Assembly (NCBI GenBank): GCA_014529385.2
Contig: CM043942.1
Coordinates: forward strand, 106,712,641 to 106,776,640
Origin: Adiantum capillus-veneris
Taxonomy: Eukaryota > Streptophyta > Polypodiopsida > Polypodiales > Pteridaceae
Direction of reading: 5' to 3'
DNA: 64,000 nucleotides
Shown here piece by piece: positions 1-11,249 of this stretch. The stretch's first letter is position 1. Every line of letters starts with the position of its first letter. Under the pieces are notes generated by a model. That model saw only the letters and a list, made by a program, of their open reading frames with translations, did not search any database and was not told the DNA's origin. The position numbers and the translations under genes were made by a program.

Positions 1-1603
1 GCTTCAAGAGGCGTCAGAGAAGCAACCATATCAGATTTCTGCAAACGCAGCAAACTGGCAAAATTCAGATGACCAAAACGTGCATGCCAAAGTTTTGCAT
101 CTGAAATAGCCCTTGAATCTGCAACAGCATTTGCAAAATTTTGTCCACACTTATCATACAAAGTGAGCTTATACAGCCCACGGCACAAAAGGCCAGATGC
201 AACAATTTCATCACCAAAAGTGAAATCATGAACTGTACATCTGTCATCCACAAATTTGACTACAAGTCCAAGTCTAGCAAGTGTGGATACATATAAGAGA
301 TTCTTCTTGATCCCAGGTACATAAAGTGCATCAACGAGTGTGAAAGAACTGCCATTTGCAGCAGTAAGCACAATCTTTCCAACTCCATGAACCGGATAAG
401 AGGCATTGTTGGCCCAAGTGACAGAATTCCCATGACGGACAAACTTGAGAGAGGTGAACAATTCACGATGTGAGGTAATGTGCTTTGTAGCACCACTGTC
501 GAAATACCACACATGTGAATCTGCAGCAACTGACAAGCATGCATCATGGACAGCAGGATTGTAAGTGCACTCTGCGCTAAAAGCCCATTCTGCATCGACA
601 TCAGCATCACAGTCTCCTTTCACAAAAGACTCAACAATGGATGCATTTGTAGTGGAACCAACATTTGCAGTGGAACCACCCTCTTTCTTCTTAGCCTCTT
701 TGGCCTTCAACTTAGGACACTGCTTGATCAAGTGATCATTATGTTTACAATAATGGCAACGCATCTTCTTTTTGCCCTTATCACCGGAATTGCCAGACGA
801 AGTGCTGCCAACAGAAGCTTTGGGAACAGAAGTTTTTCCACTCGCACCAGAACCATAAGAAGTGGCTGCATTGCTGTTACCACCCTTTCTTTGAGAAGCA
901 ATAAAAGCCTGTTCAACTGCACGCTGTCTAGTTCTGTTTTTTCTGGAAAGTGACTCTTGCAACAGCAATGTGCATAATGCATCAAACTTGACAACTTCTG
1001 GATTTCCTTGGGTCATAAGTCTCCAAGTACTAGCAAAAGTCTGGTAAGAATCTCGTAAGGCATCAAGAACAGTCTGCGCAAGGGAACTATCTGAAATGAC
1101 TTCACCTGCAGAAATAAGTTGGTCATTGATATCCTTGACACTAGCAAGGAAAGTGTCCATATCATCTTCCTCATGCATAATCTTCGACGCCATCTCTTTA
1201 CGTAGCAAAACAAATTTAGCCTCATTGCAGCTTGCATAAAGACCTGCTAGAATATCCCAAGCCTGTTTTGCAGATTTTGCTGAACGAATGTGAGGAACAA
1301 TGGTGCGTTTCACAGACGACACAATCAATGCATGAGCCTACGCATCCTTTACATCCCAACGAGCTTGTTCTGCCGTAGGCAAAACAACTCTAATAGCAAC
1401 AATCCTTGCTCAAGACCTGCAACATCCTCAACATCGCCTACATCCTCAGAACCAGGACGTACATCAATGCCCTGCACAATGTTCCAGACGCCCTTTGACA
1501 CAAGAACATGTTGCATCATATAAGCCCACATAGGGTAGTTGCCCCCATCCAACCCATCCTCAGCAGCAAACATCTTAAACAAATCTGTGTTGTTGTCAGC
1601 CAT
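1..1603 (-). pseudogene. copia gag-pol polyprotein, partial, N-terminal part
   Basis: The start is the ATG at 1603-1601 (MADNNTDLFKMF), matching the start of the related element at 40024. The first about 65 residues are the copia gag N-terminus (YPMWAYMMQHVLVSKGVWN). Near 1405-1415 a small indel shifts the frame after DVEDVAGL, and a TAG lies at 1340-1338 where the related copy has CAG. From 1337 to 1 I read one uninterrupted frame. It holds the rest of gag, a zinc knuckle CHYCKHNDHLIKQC (C-X2-C-X4-H-X4-C, near 760-720), the protease motif YFDSGATKH (near 510) and the pre-integrase motif LWHARFGHLN (near 90-60). The frame is still open at the window edge. The role is capsid, protease and integrase of a copia element; it is inactive in its present form because of the 5' lesions. 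Confidence 0.9.
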
Positions 1604-1983
1604 GGTAAATGCTGCACTTGATGTGAAAACTGCCCGAAAATAGGAGAAACAAAGCAGGAACAACACGTGCTATATAGCACAAACCGTAGAAGACTATGAG
1701 GCACCTGTTATGCAGAAAACGGAACTGACAAAAATTGTGCACAAAATGACGAAGTTGCCTGTGCAGACCTGCCTGTAGTGGAAACGGAGGCTGAAATGAG
1801 CCCGAATCAGAAATCTGAGCAAACTAAGCTCTACTAGCTCTACTAGCTCTACGAGCTTTCCCAAAATATTTGTCGACCTGCGAACGCTCGCCAAAGCTCA
1901 CTGAAATCGTAGAAAGTGAGTAGGCGTATGCTGGAGCAGCTGGCGACTAAGCTCGAGAGAACGCAACCTGCTATGATACAAAT

Positions 1984-2212
1984 TGTTGGAATTAGGGTTG
2001 CAGATAAACGCACACAGCTTGGAGAAGACGAAGGAAGCTCAAGGCACACAATAGAGAGTGTGTTACTTAGTGTGCAATGGAAAGATAGATAGACCTAGAG
2101 TGATGGGCTTATATACAATGCACGGGGGGAAAAACCTCCTAAAGAGGGAAAAAATGCCCCGGCGGTCCTAGTGTGTTCACACACATCACTACCACATTTA
2201 ATGGTAATAGCA
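1984..2212 (-). repeat. 5' LTR of copia element A
   Basis: This is the reverse complement of the 227-bp LTRs at 39475-39701 and 44385-44611, with many substitutions. Recognisable blocks are GGACCGCCGGGGCA, CACTCTAGG and AACCCTAATTCCA. The outer end is degraded (the ccacatttaatggtaat stretch at 2192-2209), so the boundary is uncertain by a few bases. The internal edge borders the mutated primer site at about 1969-1983. Confidence 0.85.
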
Positions 2213-3560
2213 AACACTCAAGCCCACAAGAGAAAACACTCTCACAATGCAATGCCAAAACACTATGGGAAAGCAACCATTGAATGCCAAAATGCAATCA
2301 AATCGTGATTGCAAACCATGCGCATGAACACACAATTGCGAAAAAAATCCGACAGACAATATTTTGGCTATTTGACCATAATAACCATACATGCCATTAA
2401 CATGCTCAAGATCATGAGAATAATCCGCACTCAAGCATACATGAGCTACACCAAGAAGTCTTGCAATCCAAGCAACTTGTGCAAATGCAATAGGGCATCA
2501 AACTGCACTATACACAAGAGGCAATACCTGGCCAAAACTGGATACAAGCCATCCAAAATATGGCACAAATTGATACTAAACAATAGATGAAAATTAGCCC
2601 ATGTATGCAACTGCAAAACAAAGAATATTATCGTCAAAAAGCACACATCATGTGCATCCACATGGCAATACAAAAGAGCATCAAAGCATGCACTGAATGT
2701 GCATCATCCGAATCAGCTGAAAAATCAGCTCACAATCATGCCAAAATTCTCGCAAAACTCTCTGCATATTGACGCACCACACTCTCCGAAATCGACTCAA
2801 TTGTACAAGTCAATGTGCATAATGTGTGATGAATCCACTGTCAAATCTTGAGAGTCCACACGAGTGCATACATCCACGAAATATTCTTAATTTATGCACA
2901 TAAATTTGCTACAATTATCAACCGACACTCTCTTACTGAGAGAAAATTATAAATACACAAAACAAGACAGCAACCAAGCTCAATCCGAGCTCTATAGATG
3001 TAGCAAATCAGCTCCAAAAGCACTCTAAATCACCACAATATGCATACATGGTCTGCATATCAATTTGCAAGTGTATGTCTGCGTATGCATACACATATAC
3101 ACATCAAAAAGAAACTCTTGCAGTAGAAACCTGTATGCAAAAGAACCTACAAAAGTAGGCCACGCTGTTGTCTGAAGTAGATAACTCCTAAACCGTGCCG
3201 AATTTGTAGAAAGAAATTTTTGCAAAGTTATAGAGCACACGAAAATGGTAAGGAGTGGCAAAAATCGACTTGAAATGCTAATTTTTATCAGCAAAAATCT
3301 GATCTGCAAGAATCTGTAGCATGTCCTACTCAATTTGCAAGCTGTCTGAGCAACGTAACTCAAAATTTGTAAGGATTCTGAGAACTTTCTTCTGCAAAGT
3401 CGAAGAGCACAAAAAGTCGATCAAGACTTGTAGAAATCTGCCTCCCTTTTGACATTCAAAATAAATTTGCAAAAACATGCTGAAGTTTTTGTTGTGTTTT
3501 CTCTGCTTTCCCCCTGCTTCTATGCCAAGCTCCAATGGTGCTCTCCAATCCTCAAGCTTT
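2213..3560. other. Unassigned A-rich sequence
   Basis: No reading frame here resembles a known protein. The sequence is AT-rich with many caaa/tgca words. A TATA-like TTATAAATACA lies near 2948. It may be old transposon or LTR remains, but nothing identifies a family. Confidence 0.5.
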
Positions 3561-3561
3561 G

Positions 3562-4027
3562 CATTACAGAAAATTTGGACTCTCAAAGGGGCCCTATAAG
3601 GAGGTTTGTATTTGCCTCTCTTGTCCAAAGTGGGCAACTTGGTGAAGTATATAAACGCTTTGTCAAAACCCTCTCAACCAACATATAAATGGAAAGATCT
3701 TAGAAAGTAGGTTCTAAATCCCCAAACTCTGACAAATTTGGAGTTGATTTGTAGAAGTTATGGCCTCCCCACTAAAGTTGAAATGTGGGGGGAGATTCCA
3801 TTTATAAGACGGAGTTGTCACATCAGAAAATGGAATCTTCTAGAAAATAAAGAATCTGGTGGCATGTATATATCAATGTATAGATCTCGATGAGTACATT
3901 CTAAATCCAAAAGGTTTGACAAGTTTTGATTTCATTTGTAAAAATTTTATTGTGCACACGTTTTGGAAAAGAGAGAGAAAGTCAAAGTCCTTATAGAGCC
4001 CCTTTGAGAGTCCAAATTTTCCCTAAT
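3562..4027. repeat. Inverted repeat, foldback-like
   Basis: The segment 3569-3602 is repeated in reverse complement at 3988-4021 with one mismatch in 34 bp (core TTGGACTCTCAAAGGGG). Weaker similarity carries the arms outward and inward to roughly 70 bp each. The 385-bp spacer is A/T-rich and codes for nothing I recognise. It could be a foldback or MITE-like element; I see no clear target duplication. Confidence 0.7.
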
Positions 4028-4042
4028 GATACCCCTTGAAGC

Positions 4043-4044
<2 letters not shown>

Positions 4045-4079
<35 letters not shown>
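4045..4079. repeat. (GA)n microsatellite at the LINE 3' end
   Basis: About 17 GA units directly abut the 3' end of the minus-strand LINE. Read on the LINE strand this is a (TC)n tail following CATTTCATTTCATC. Confidence 0.9.
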
Positions 4080-4081
<2 letters not shown>

Positions 4082-4583
4082 AATGAAATGTTATATTAAC
4101 GTCTTCAAAAGACCAAAGTGACCTATGAGACTAGAAAGTTACAATGTGGTGGATCTGATACGTCAGAGTAACAAAAATGACAAAATAAAATACTATGGAA
4201 TCCTAAACTGCTAGGTGTGAGCTAAGCAGCTAGGTGGGACAGCTCAATCACAAAAGATCTAGCATCGGTTGCTGGCGGATCTCATCAATATCCTCCATGG
4301 TCAATAGCCTGACCAGCCGTCGTGCATGTCGGGCCAAAACGATCTGAATCCTTTGATGCAACCTCCATCAATGCTGTGTAGTCCTCCACAGTCGTGGGCG
4401 TCTAGATCTCCCTAGCTCGGTCACTCGATCGATTAGTGTGCCTCTGGTGTGAGGCGACGAGCTCTCCTATGGTAATAGCTCCTCTGGGTGTCCAATGTCT
4501 GCTCTCTGAGACTGGCTAGCCTCTCCCCTCATCAGGCTCTCTCTGTGTCTGTGCAACTCGAGCAAAAACAAACCCAAGCATCT

Positions 4584-5126
4584 CTAATCCTCATACCACA
4601 TGACTCTGGAGAGTGGTCCAAAGCCCTCTTTGAAAAAGCAGTGGAAGCGGCCATGTATCTCGTAGTAGACGGGGCAGTGGCATATGTAGTGCAACTCTGT
4701 CTCAGGCTCCATGTCACATAGGATGCATGTCCTGGCCTCTGCCGGTACCCCACTGTATCTCCCAGTCTTGATGCGCAACTGGTGTGAAGATGTGCGTATC
4801 TGGCCAATCGCACATCGTATCCCATGAGACAAGTGGGTGTCCATGTATCTGGGCCTCATCACAAAACCGTCCTTCGTAAGCTGGAGAAGATGCTCTCTGT
4901 ATAAATCCATCTTCGTGCCCAACTCCTGTGCTCGCTGTATCCGTGTCCTCCTGGTGTCTAGCTGAGTCAGGTCCTGGCGGATGAGCCTGGTGATCTCGGA
5001 CTGTGTAAGAGTTAGAGAGGGTGCATCCAATGAGTACTGGAAAGGGGGCAATTTGTCTATGCGACACCCATGCGCCTGAAACCATAATGTCATCTCCCCG
5101 TACCAGCATGCTATATCTCCCTGCAT
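4584..5126 (-). pseudogene. LINE ORF C-terminal region with CCHC motif
   Basis: This 180-residue frame continues the LINE protein after the poly-G tract; the linking residues include SFIHHMWELPRDRYAHL just upstream in frame. Near its end it has a C-X2-C-X8-H-X4-C motif (CILCDMEPETELHYICHC). This is the zinc-binding motif commonly found after the RT in plant and animal LINEs, where it is thought to help RNA or target binding. The frame ends at a stop at 4584, after which only untranslated tail is seen. No RNase H domain is visible. Confidence 0.8.
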
Positions 5127-5145
5127 GGCTAACTATCGAGAGGAC

Positions 5146-5235
5146 TCAAGTGCAAGGTGGGCATATCTGTCTCTGGGAAGTTCCCACATGTGGTGTATGA
5201 AGGAGACAGATCTGGTGAGTGCCTCCACCACTAGT

Positions 5236-5288
<53 letters not shown>

Positions 5289-6148
5289 CTAGCTCTACCA
5301 ATGGCACGGCACGTGGTACTGAAGCATTGGCTCTAATGAGCCGTGAGATCATAGAGACTAGTGGCTTCTCCATGTCCCCCCATCCATCAGTGAGACATGT
5401 CCTCCCGTGATGGTCCAATGAAGGTCCCCAAATCTCAGCTCCATAGAGCAATGCAGAAGCCACCAAAGTGTCAAAGAGCCAGAGGTTTGTCCGAGGCTCT
5501 TGAAACTGAACATGTGAACACATCGTCTCCAATCTACCCAATGCTACATGGGCTCTGCTCAATCTAGTCTCTGTTGCTCTCCTCAATGAAAATGTCGGTC
5601 CACTGAAAACCACTCCAAGGTAAGTGTAAGCATCTATATACTCCACCGTCTCCTGGCCATATGTGAATGCGGGCGCTGACCTCCCGATCCAATGTGGGGT
5701 GGTATTAAATACCATGACCTTGGTTGTACCAAGGTTGACAGACAAACCACTTTCATGGGCGATCCTATGCAAAGCATCCAAGTGACGTTGCATCCCCTCC
5801 GAAGAGTCGGAGATCAACACAATATCATCAGCATATAACAATAGTGGAATCCATGTCCCTGCCAGCTGTGCACCTCTATCACCATCTCTCTCAATGTAGT
5901 CAGAAACCTCATCCACATACATACCAAATAGAGTAGGAGAGAGCGCGCAACCCTGCTTCACCCCAATAGTGGAGTGAACCGCTGTAGATAGGCCCTTTGA
6001 GGTTAGTACATGCCCCAATTGACCTATACAATGTCATGACCCCCCAAATGAGCTCTGTGGGTACTCCCATCTCCTGTAATATGCTCATCAATCTAGCTCT
6101 GGGTACTGTGTCAAATGCTTTGCGGAAGTCCACAAAGCTAAAATAGAT
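5146..6148 (-). pseudogene. LINE reverse transcriptase domain
   Basis: Reading right to left, the fragment begins inside RT at SFVDFRKAFDTVPRARL (near 6145-6095). It shifts frame near 6010, then gives GVKQGCALSPTLFGMYVDE and the catalytic motif LLLYADDIVLISD (near 5835-5800), followed by the thumb region (SGLSVNLGTTKVMVF, YLGVVF). These are signature motifs of non-LTR RTs, which copy the element RNA at a nicked target. At 5236-5285 a run of 50 G (C on the coding strand) interrupts the frame, so the downstream part continues in a different frame. The piece starts mid-domain and is clearly non-functional. Confidence 0.92.
5236..5285. repeat. Poly-G tract of 50 bases
   Basis: Exactly 50 G interrupt the LINE coding region between VPLVELAA and the continuation LVVEALTRSV. 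A short C-run in the ancestral coding sequence would explain the site. Either an in vivo expansion or a consensus or assembly artefact is possible. Confidence 0.95.
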
Positions 6149-6152
6149 CCGT

Positions 6153-7265
6153 TGTTAGGAGTTTTTTGGAGCAAGGGATTGCACATATGTATATACACAT
6201 GCATGGTGCATACAATAAAGAATTGCCCATTCTTCAGAGCCAGGTGGTTACGTGGGGCCCACATGTGTACAAGTAGGGCAAGGTGTACATAGTGCATCGA
6301 TTTTCATTATCACGAGTATCAATGTGTTTTTTCTATAATAAGAGGAGTTTGTGGCGCGTAAAACTTCTTGAGGAAGCTATCGGCGGGCCCACGTCATGAG
6401 GTAAGGAGGTGCCTTAGATGGCATCGGGCGTCAGAAGGTCAAATGGGATCAAGTCTTGCATGTGGGTAAGTGAAGACACAGCGGGGCTGTTTTGTGATGA
6501 ATTATGCAAAAGGTCATCATGAGGACCATATTTTGGGGCTACTTCACGTGGTTATGGGACCAAATCTATGGCCTTATTGAGAAAAGTTGAGGGCCAGGTG
6601 TGCGGATGGATGCAGTAGGGTGACAACTATGCACTGCGAGGCCACTTTTTGGCCTGTTCGAAGTCCGTTTGAGGTCAACTAAAAGGCCAAAGGTGCTCAA
6701 GTAATAAAGCTAAGTGTGGGAACTGAAAAAATTGAGAGAAGCAATACCCGCAGCTCAGTTTTTGCTCATTTTGGAGCATCTTTTGGCCCTAAGCAGCTCA
6801 TCCTAGGTCGGATTTGACCATTGTGACGTTGTAGGCTGGGGTTTTTGGTAGTTCCGGACGCAATGGCACTGTCCATTTTTCCAAATTCCTCACGGATTTT
6901 CTGATGGTTTTTTGTGTAATCTTCTCCGGTGAGTGAAGCCTCTGCTTAACTTTGTGGTTGTATCTAGTGTATTTCCTCAATACTGTGTAAACTATTTGCC
7001 CCATTGGTGTTGGGGTGAGCTTCATTGAGTCTAAACAACAACAATTTGCCTCCTTTTAGTTGAATTGATAGTGTGTGTGTGAGTGTGTATGTGTGAGGGT
7101 TGAGTGGGTAAGTGGGAAATCTCTCTCTTCTCACTCCATCTGTGTGTTTCCTGTCTCGGCCAGGCGGGTTGTGTAAGCCGAGTGGTGCCCCATAATGTTT
7201 GTGTGTTATTCCAAGAGTATGTGTTGGCTTATCATAGAGGCTTTGTGTGTGTTTCCAACCTGCTC
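6153..7265 (+). repeat. Probable 5' LTR of gypsy element B
   Basis: It begins TGTTAGGAG at the LINE junction and ends ...GCTCA about nine bases before the primer site. No second copy is in the window because the 3' end of B is missing, so the LTR is inferred from its TG/CA ends and position. An apparent TATA-like TCTATAATAAGAG is at 6332. The stretch 6300-7265 has no convincing reading frame. Confidence 0.65.
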
Positions 7266-7274
7266 ACGTTCTTT

Positions 7275-7292
7275 TGGCGCCCCCACAGAGGA
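7275..7292 (+). promoter_or_regulatory. Primer-binding site of gypsy element B
   Basis: TGGCGCCCCCACAGAGGA begins with TGG as expected for pairing with a tRNA CCA end. The same 18-nt site recurs with two or three changes in elements F (51380) and G (46501), which supports its identity. I did not assign the tRNA. Confidence 0.75.
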
Positions 7293-8316
7293 TCTTCTTT
7301 GAGTACCTTCAGCTTTGGGAGTACAGATTACACGTTACAGGCTACAGGTTTCAGGTGCAGGTACAGGTACAAGTACAGGTACAGGTGATTCACACAGGTA
7401 TAGGTAGCTGGAGTAGAGTGATACACTGGCAAGTGCGAGTCACTTGTAGTTGTCGTGGGTATGCATCATTTGGTCCATGTTTATGTGCATTGTCTTGTAT
7501 GTTACGTTACTTGTGGATACTGTTGTTGTACGCCTTTGTGGAGTCATACTTGTTTTTATTTGGCAATCCCAGTCATTTCTGAGACTTGGTCTGGAAGATA
7601 GTCATTTCTGAGACTTGACTATACGAGATTTGTATAAGCTTTCGTGAGAGGGTCGATAGCATGAGGTTTTATTGAGTTGGGGGATTCTCAAATGTGAGAT
7701 CCTTTTAGCGATACAGGTGGCTGGAGCATCCTTTTTGTGACCTCGCCATAGGCTATGTACTATGATTCCTACTTGATGCTCGGGTTCTATTGTTGGCAAG
7801 TTATGCATACATATACAGTCTATATTTTGGGTTCTTACTGCTCTACTTCTGGGGAAACTCTGCCAAAATTTTTCCAAGTTATGATTGGTGGTTTTTTGGT
7901 CCTTTGAGCCATCTGTGTTGTTATGCTGTTGAGATTCTGGCAAAATCAGAAGATAAGTCAGGTGTGCCTTCTTGGGAGCTGCATGGTTGGCTTTAATGGA
8001 TGATCAAAACAGACCTTAGTTCACTCCTTTTCATTTAACACAAAGAATCCAAATAAATGTTCATGTGTCCAGAAAGATTTTTTTCCAGCAGCGCATAGTC
8101 TTTATGTTCGGGCCAAGAAGATTAAGAGAGATACTGGAATGTCCTTTGCCTCTTGTAATTTCAATGATTAGCTATAAAAACTCATTTGATGTGCATGTGT
8201 TTGTCCTTATCTAAAGTTGAGCTCCATTGAAGTTTTTGGGGATTGGGTCAGTAAAAAGTTTGGGTTCTTGCACATATGTTAGAAGGGGTTCTCAAAGCAT
8301 TGAAACTTGGGTAGCC
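7293..8316 (+). other. Leader of gypsy element B, with short repeats
   Basis: This is the untranslated region between primer site and gag. It contains a hexamer repeat of GGTACA type at 7350-7386 and an 18-bp direct repeat AGTCATTTCTGAGACTTG at 7571 and 7595. The stretch 8055-8215 (TTTTTCCAGCAGCGCAT) is homologous to the leader of element F at 51500-51650, showing B and F share a common ancestor. Confidence 0.7.
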
Positions 8317-9420
8317 ATGGCTTTCTCTCATTCGGAGTTTCATGGAAGAAGTGATGAAGATGTGGAAGACATTTTGGAAAAGATGGAGGTTGCCTGCATT
8401 AGCAATCAGATTCACGATCCTGCAGAGATGCTACGTCTTCTCCAAATTTGTTTGAAGAGTGATGCACGAGTTTGGTCCAAAGCATTTGAAGAGGAGTTGC
8501 GTGCGGCGAATCCACCTGTGAGATTAAGTTGGGACAATCTACGGCATGGATTGGAAGTGGAGTTTGTGAAGACAGAAGATCCTGACAAAGTGTGGTAAGA
8601 AGTACAGGGTTTGGTGCAAAGGAAAGATGAGCCAGTAGATGCGTACATACGTAAGTTTTCAATGGCATGGGAGAGGATGTGCAAGGCCTCAGCACCACAG
8701 GTACCTCCACCTAACATGATGAAGAAGGACAGGTTCTTGGCTGGTCTTTGGGAGAATATACGTTGGAGAGTGTAAAGAAGCCTAGGACATATGAAGATGC
8801 ATTAGAGATAGCAAGGAACAAAGAGTGGAAGCTGAGAAGAATGAGTCAGCTAGGAGTAGAGTCTTTGCCCAGGAGGTTTGAGTTTCAGTCTATGGACTCT
8901 TTACAAGGTCACATGGCAAGGGTTCATCATGAACCAGTGGTTTCTATTACTCCTCAAGTTATGCCAGCAAGGGTCACTACAGTAGTGCAAGATGATGGGG
9001 TAAGGCAAGACATGAGGCAAGTGGTAGATTTAATGAATAATATGGTAGGTAATGTGGGAAATAATCGAGGTCAGGGGAGGTTTGCAAATCATCCAGGAGG
9101 TGAAGAAAGACCCAGGAATGGTGTTGGACAAAGCAATGGTAGAGTCTGGAGGCAGACGCCCACATGTTATAATTGTGGAGAGTTGGGACACATCAGTCCG
9201 CAATGTGATAAGCCACCAAGGATGGGGGAAGACATGTATCCATTGCCAATACAGGTGCTAACTAGGTCAAATGATTATGGCACTGAAATTAAGGGAGAAG
9301 AAGGAACCAGTGGATTAACCCAAGAGGAAAAGGGAAAGACAAAAGTGATAAGTGTGGTCACCAAAGCTAGAGGATACATTAGTGATGCCTATTGGGAAGA
9401 AGACCACATAGGATAAGGAA
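8317..9420 (+). pseudogene. gypsy B gag with CCHC zinc knuckle
   Basis: The start ATG at 8317 gives MAFSHSEFHGRSDEDVEDIL. The capsid-type gag domain (Retrotrans_gag) covers about the first 150 residues. An in-frame TAA at 8596 interrupts it, after which the same frame continues (DEPVDAYIRKFSMAWERM). A frameshift near 8750 moves into the frame carrying RTYEDALEIARNKEW and, near 9163-9210, the zinc knuckle CYNCGELGHISPQC (C-X2-C-X4-H-X4-C). A stop follows at 9414-9416, where a frameshift leads toward the protease. Gag would form the particle and package RNA; here it is broken. Confidence 0.87.
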
Positions 9421-9561
9421 GGAAGAAGTGCCCCACGTCCTAGTAAGAAGAAGGAAAAGAGCCATGAAGGCGAGGATGTCAAGGCCAAGAGGAAAAGGAG
9501 GGCTCGTCGCAAGTTTCATGTTTCAGATTTACCACTAGGGGATGGGCAATTAAGCTATGAC

Positions 9562-11249
9562 TTGAAGGAGGATCTGACAAGCAGGAAAGCAGATGTTACT
9601 TTTGGGCAGCTTATAGAGATGGTGCCTAAGCTAAAGCGACAGTGGAAGAGAATGGTTAACCCAATGGAGAAAGAGCCAGAGAGAGGTTCGGTAAAGGTGT
9701 TGGCAATGGATGAACTACTAGACATTTGCCCAATAGTAGATGTGTTGCACAAAAGAAAAAATATGGGACAAGGTTATGTTGATGGCGGAGCCCAAATATG
9801 TGTCATAACACACTCATGCGTTGAGAAGATGGGTCTTACAGTGACTGGGGTGTCAGGCTTTTGAATTAGATTGGCAAACCATCAAAAAGTAAAATTTTTG
9901 GGTGTTGTAAAGAGCTTAGAAGTGGAGGCGTATGATGCAAAGGCGTTGGTTGATTTTCATGTGATGCCAGTGGGGTTGGGAGCATATCCTATTATACTGG
10001 GCAAACCATGGTTATGTGCAGTGGGAGTTGTTCAAGATTGGAGACGTGGTACGATTAGCCTCTATGGAAAGATGGGTGCCAAGAAGCTATATAATATGGA
10101 CACAAGGAAAGTATTGGAAGAGCTTTATGAAGATGAAGATGAGTCTAGTGATGAAGACTATTCCACAGTGACTGATGAGAACAGTGATAGTACTACCAGC
10201 AGTTATGAGGATGTTGATGTTGCATTTCTTTTGATGGACAAAGAAATCCACGAGTCTGGTTTAGTTGCATTTGCGAATGAGATTGAAAATGAAAGTGAAG
10301 GGCCTTACGAAGTGATTGAAGGGTTGATGCAAACCAAGGTTGAATTGTCAAAGAAGCAAGAATTGATGACACAAATGATCAGTGGAGACCTCTCAGCTAT
10401 GAAGAAGGAGATATATTTGCACATGTTGGCTAGTTTCCTGATTTGTACATTACTTCATATGAAGAGATCAAAAGGTTCAAGGGCAAAGAGATGCATATAG
10501 AGCTGAAAGAAGGTGCTAAGACAGTGCGACAAAGGCTAAGAAGGATGGGTCAAGAGCAAACGGAAGCCTTGCGAGAAGAGGTGGACAAGTTATTGAAGGC
10601 AGAGTTCATAGTCCCAGTGGAAACCACAGAATGGGTGAGTCCAATAGCAGTAAGCCCAAAGAAGGATGGAAAGTGGAGGATTTGTGTAGATTTTAAACCC
10701 TTAAATGCAGCCACTAAGAAGAACCTATATCCTCTTCCATTCATCGATCAGATCTTGGATTCAGTGGCAGGTTATGAGAGGTACAATGTGTGTGATGGTT
10801 TTTCAAGCTATTTTCAATTGAAGATTGCTCTTAAAGACCGAACAAAGACAACTTTCATTACACCATGGGGTTGTTATTGTTACACGGTATTTCCATTTGC
10901 GTTAACAAATGGACCATCTTTCTATCAAGAGAGAGCAAATTGGGTATTGGAACCATTCATTGGTAGTTGTGCTAAAGCTTTTATGGACGACTTTTGTGTC
11001 TACAGCAGTAGGGCTGAACACCATGAGAAGCTGCAGATGGTATTGGCTCGATATGATGAATGTGGAAGACAACTAAATCCAAAGAAATGTCATTTAGCAC
11101 AACCAAGGGTGAAGTTATTGGGCCATATGGTGTCAAAAAATGGCATTGAGGTTGATCCAGACAAGGTTAAGTCTACTATTCTTCTTCCATCACCTACGAG
11201 TACAAAGCAATTGGCAACTTTTATACACAAAGTGAAGTATATGGTGTAG
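9562..11249 (+). pseudogene. gypsy B protease and reverse transcriptase
   Basis: The protease motif is YVDGGAQICVIT (near 9775-9810), i.e. DGGA rather than the usual D[ST]GA, and it is followed by YPIILGKPW (near 9985). A TGA at 9862-9864 lies between them in the same frame. An acidic linker (EDEDESSDEDY) follows. A frameshift near 10410-10440 leads into RT: VSPIAVSPKKDGKWRICVDF, DGFSSYFQLKIA, TTFITPWG and the catalytic box KAFMDDFCVYS near 10975-11005. The RT ends with LLGHMVSKNGIEVDP. These are standard gypsy pol domains in the expected order. At least three lesions make it non-functional. Confidence 0.9.

Larger units (their letters stand above)
1..2212 (-). mobile_element. Ty1/copia retrotransposon A, 5' half (LTR, gag, protease, pre-integrase)
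   Basis: The minus strand reads LTR, primer-binding site, gag, zinc knuckle, protease and GAG-pre-integrase, then leaves the window at position 1. It is closely related to the complete copia element at 39475-44611, and nucleotide and protein alignment run through the whole stretch. The integrase core, reverse transcriptase and 3' LTR would lie left of the window. The primer site next to the LTR is mutated (TTGTATCATAGC against TGGTATCAGAGC in the other copy), so this copy is older or more decayed. Confidence 0.93.
4080..6152 (-). mobile_element. LINE (non-LTR retrotransposon), 3' part with RT
   Basis: The minus strand encodes a non-LTR reverse transcriptase followed by a C-terminal cysteine/histidine motif and a 3' untranslated tail of about 500 bp that ends in (TC)n. 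A second copy of the last 380 bp lies at 24738-25120, which fixes the 3' end of this family. The left-hand coding end at 6152 is abrupt, inside the RT domain, exactly where the LTR-like TGTTAGGAG of gypsy element B begins. The missing 5' part is probably the piece at 12778-13807. Confidence 0.9.

Noticed and set aside
546-953. 135-residue plus-strand frame over copia A (and its twin at 40678-41085)
   Set aside because: It lies opposite the gag/protease coding strand in both copies; similarity between copies follows from the shared DNA, not from coding.
7247-7582. 111-residue frame with Gln-Val repeats in the leader of gypsy B
   Set aside because: It arises from the GGTACA hexamer repeat and lies between the primer site and gag.
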